Shown: in pieces, positions 63,736 through 64,000 of the stretch | How positions within the stretch are numbered: the first letter of the stretch is position 1 | How the letters are laid out: each line of letters opens with the position of its first letter | Assembly: GCF_009812055.1 (NCBI RefSeq) | Contig: NZ_WQNH01000015.1 | Span: forward strand, 22,452-86,451 | Reading direction: 5' to 3' | Length of the DNA: 64,000 nt | Source: Chelativorans xinjiangensis | GTDB taxonomy: Bacteria > Pseudomonadota > Alphaproteobacteria > Rhizobiales > Rhizobiaceae | Notes under the pieces: generated by a model | Told to the model about the DNA's origin: nothing | The model's input: only the letters and a program-made list of their open reading frames with translations | Database searches by the model: none | Program-made: the position numbers and the translations under genes

Positions 63736-63929
63736 CACACCTCCGTCCGTCTACGGTCAAACCACGCTGGCCGCATGCTGCTCGGCGACAGAATCCTTCC
63801 TGCGTCCGAGCGCGATCATCGGAACCTCCGGGCACCGAACCCGATCAGCAGGCCCAACCATCCGCCAGAGGAAGGATACTGTACACAACGAGCGCAACGA
63901 CTCCATAAAAGAGCTAGAGCACGTCCTGT

Positions 63930-64000
63930 TTAATCCGGGTCATATCCTGCGGCCCTGAAGTAGTTGGCGCATTCGGCCGGCGTGAAGAGGTCGATGATAG
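63930..64000 (-). mobile_element. IS630-family transposase, 3' end (continues beyond window)
   Basis: Last 22 codons of a minus-strand frame reading IIDLFTPAECANYFRAAGYD, then PD and stop at 63930-63932. FTPxECANYFxxxGY is the typical C-terminus of IS630-family DDE transposases. The rest lies outside the window. The left IS end is probably just beyond the stop, around 63900-63925, in GAGCTAGAGCACGTCCTG. Confidence 0.8.

Overview
This 64 kb window is GC-rich chromosomal or megaplasmid DNA from an alphaproteobacterium, most likely Hyphomicrobiales (Rhizobiaceae/Phyllobacteriaceae type). The clues are dense operons with ATGA stop/start overlaps, many solute-binding-protein transporters (ABC, TRAP, tripartite tricarboxylate), a matPQMAB-type malonate operon, FCD-type GntR and GlxA-type AraC regulators, and a rhizobial-style intergenic palindrome at 2739-2784. 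No rRNA, tRNA, CRISPR array, prophage or replication origin was seen. An IS630-family transposase enters at the right edge.

Layout. 1-2.6 kb: end of a sugar-acid operon (SDR dehydrogenase, GH105/GH88-like hydrolase, enolase-superfamily dehydratase). 2.7-3.0 kb: palindromic repeats and a tiny secreted-peptide gene. 3.2-14.9 kb: single genes and small divergent pairs (DUF899, GlxA regulator facing a membrane-anchored DJ-1/PfpI protein, AhpD-like peroxidase, GDPD, AraC regulator facing a methyltransferase, DUF1993, a broken M20 amidohydrolase, a phosphoribosyltransferase, LtrA). 15.0-17.7 kb: Spy/CpxP-like protein, response regulator and histidine kinase behind a perfect CpxR-type box. 17.9-20.1 kb: katG. 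20.5-31.5 kb: LuxR regulator plus an operon joining a peptide-type ABC importer to a HyuA-like hydantoinase and two tandem S-Me-THD (DUF917) proteins. 31.6-34.7 kb: tctCBA. 35.2-41.8 kb: TRAP transporter, NIPSNAP protein and HIBADH-like dehydrogenase, divergent from a GntR regulator and a ThDP enzyme, with a composite operator between them. 42.1-50.1 kb: AraC regulator and fhuA-(fhuC remnant)-fhuD-fhuB plus an ABC exporter. 50.2-51.6 kb: a second, longer secreted-peptide gene, then DUF1353 and OsmC genes. 51.7-58.4 kb: malonate uptake and catabolism (matB, matA, matM, matQ, matP, with matR divergent). 58.6-63.7 kb: RimK-like ATP-grasp/GNAT pair, Asp-nucleophile alpha/beta hydrolase, and a secreted beta-helix protein.

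Main theme: scavenging of organic acids, hydantoin- or peptide-like compounds, sugar acids and hydroxamate siderophores, each with a local regulator. Most notable: (i) an apparently undescribed small exported protein family present as a one-repeat and a two-repeat paralogue sharing signal peptide and mRNA leader; (ii) the ABC importer/HyuA/double S-Me-THD operon; (iii) a strong hairpin in the binding-protein/permease gap of all three tripartite transporters; (iv) an in-frame gutted fhuC inside an otherwise intact fhu operon. All functions are inferred from reading sequence; no database search was run.
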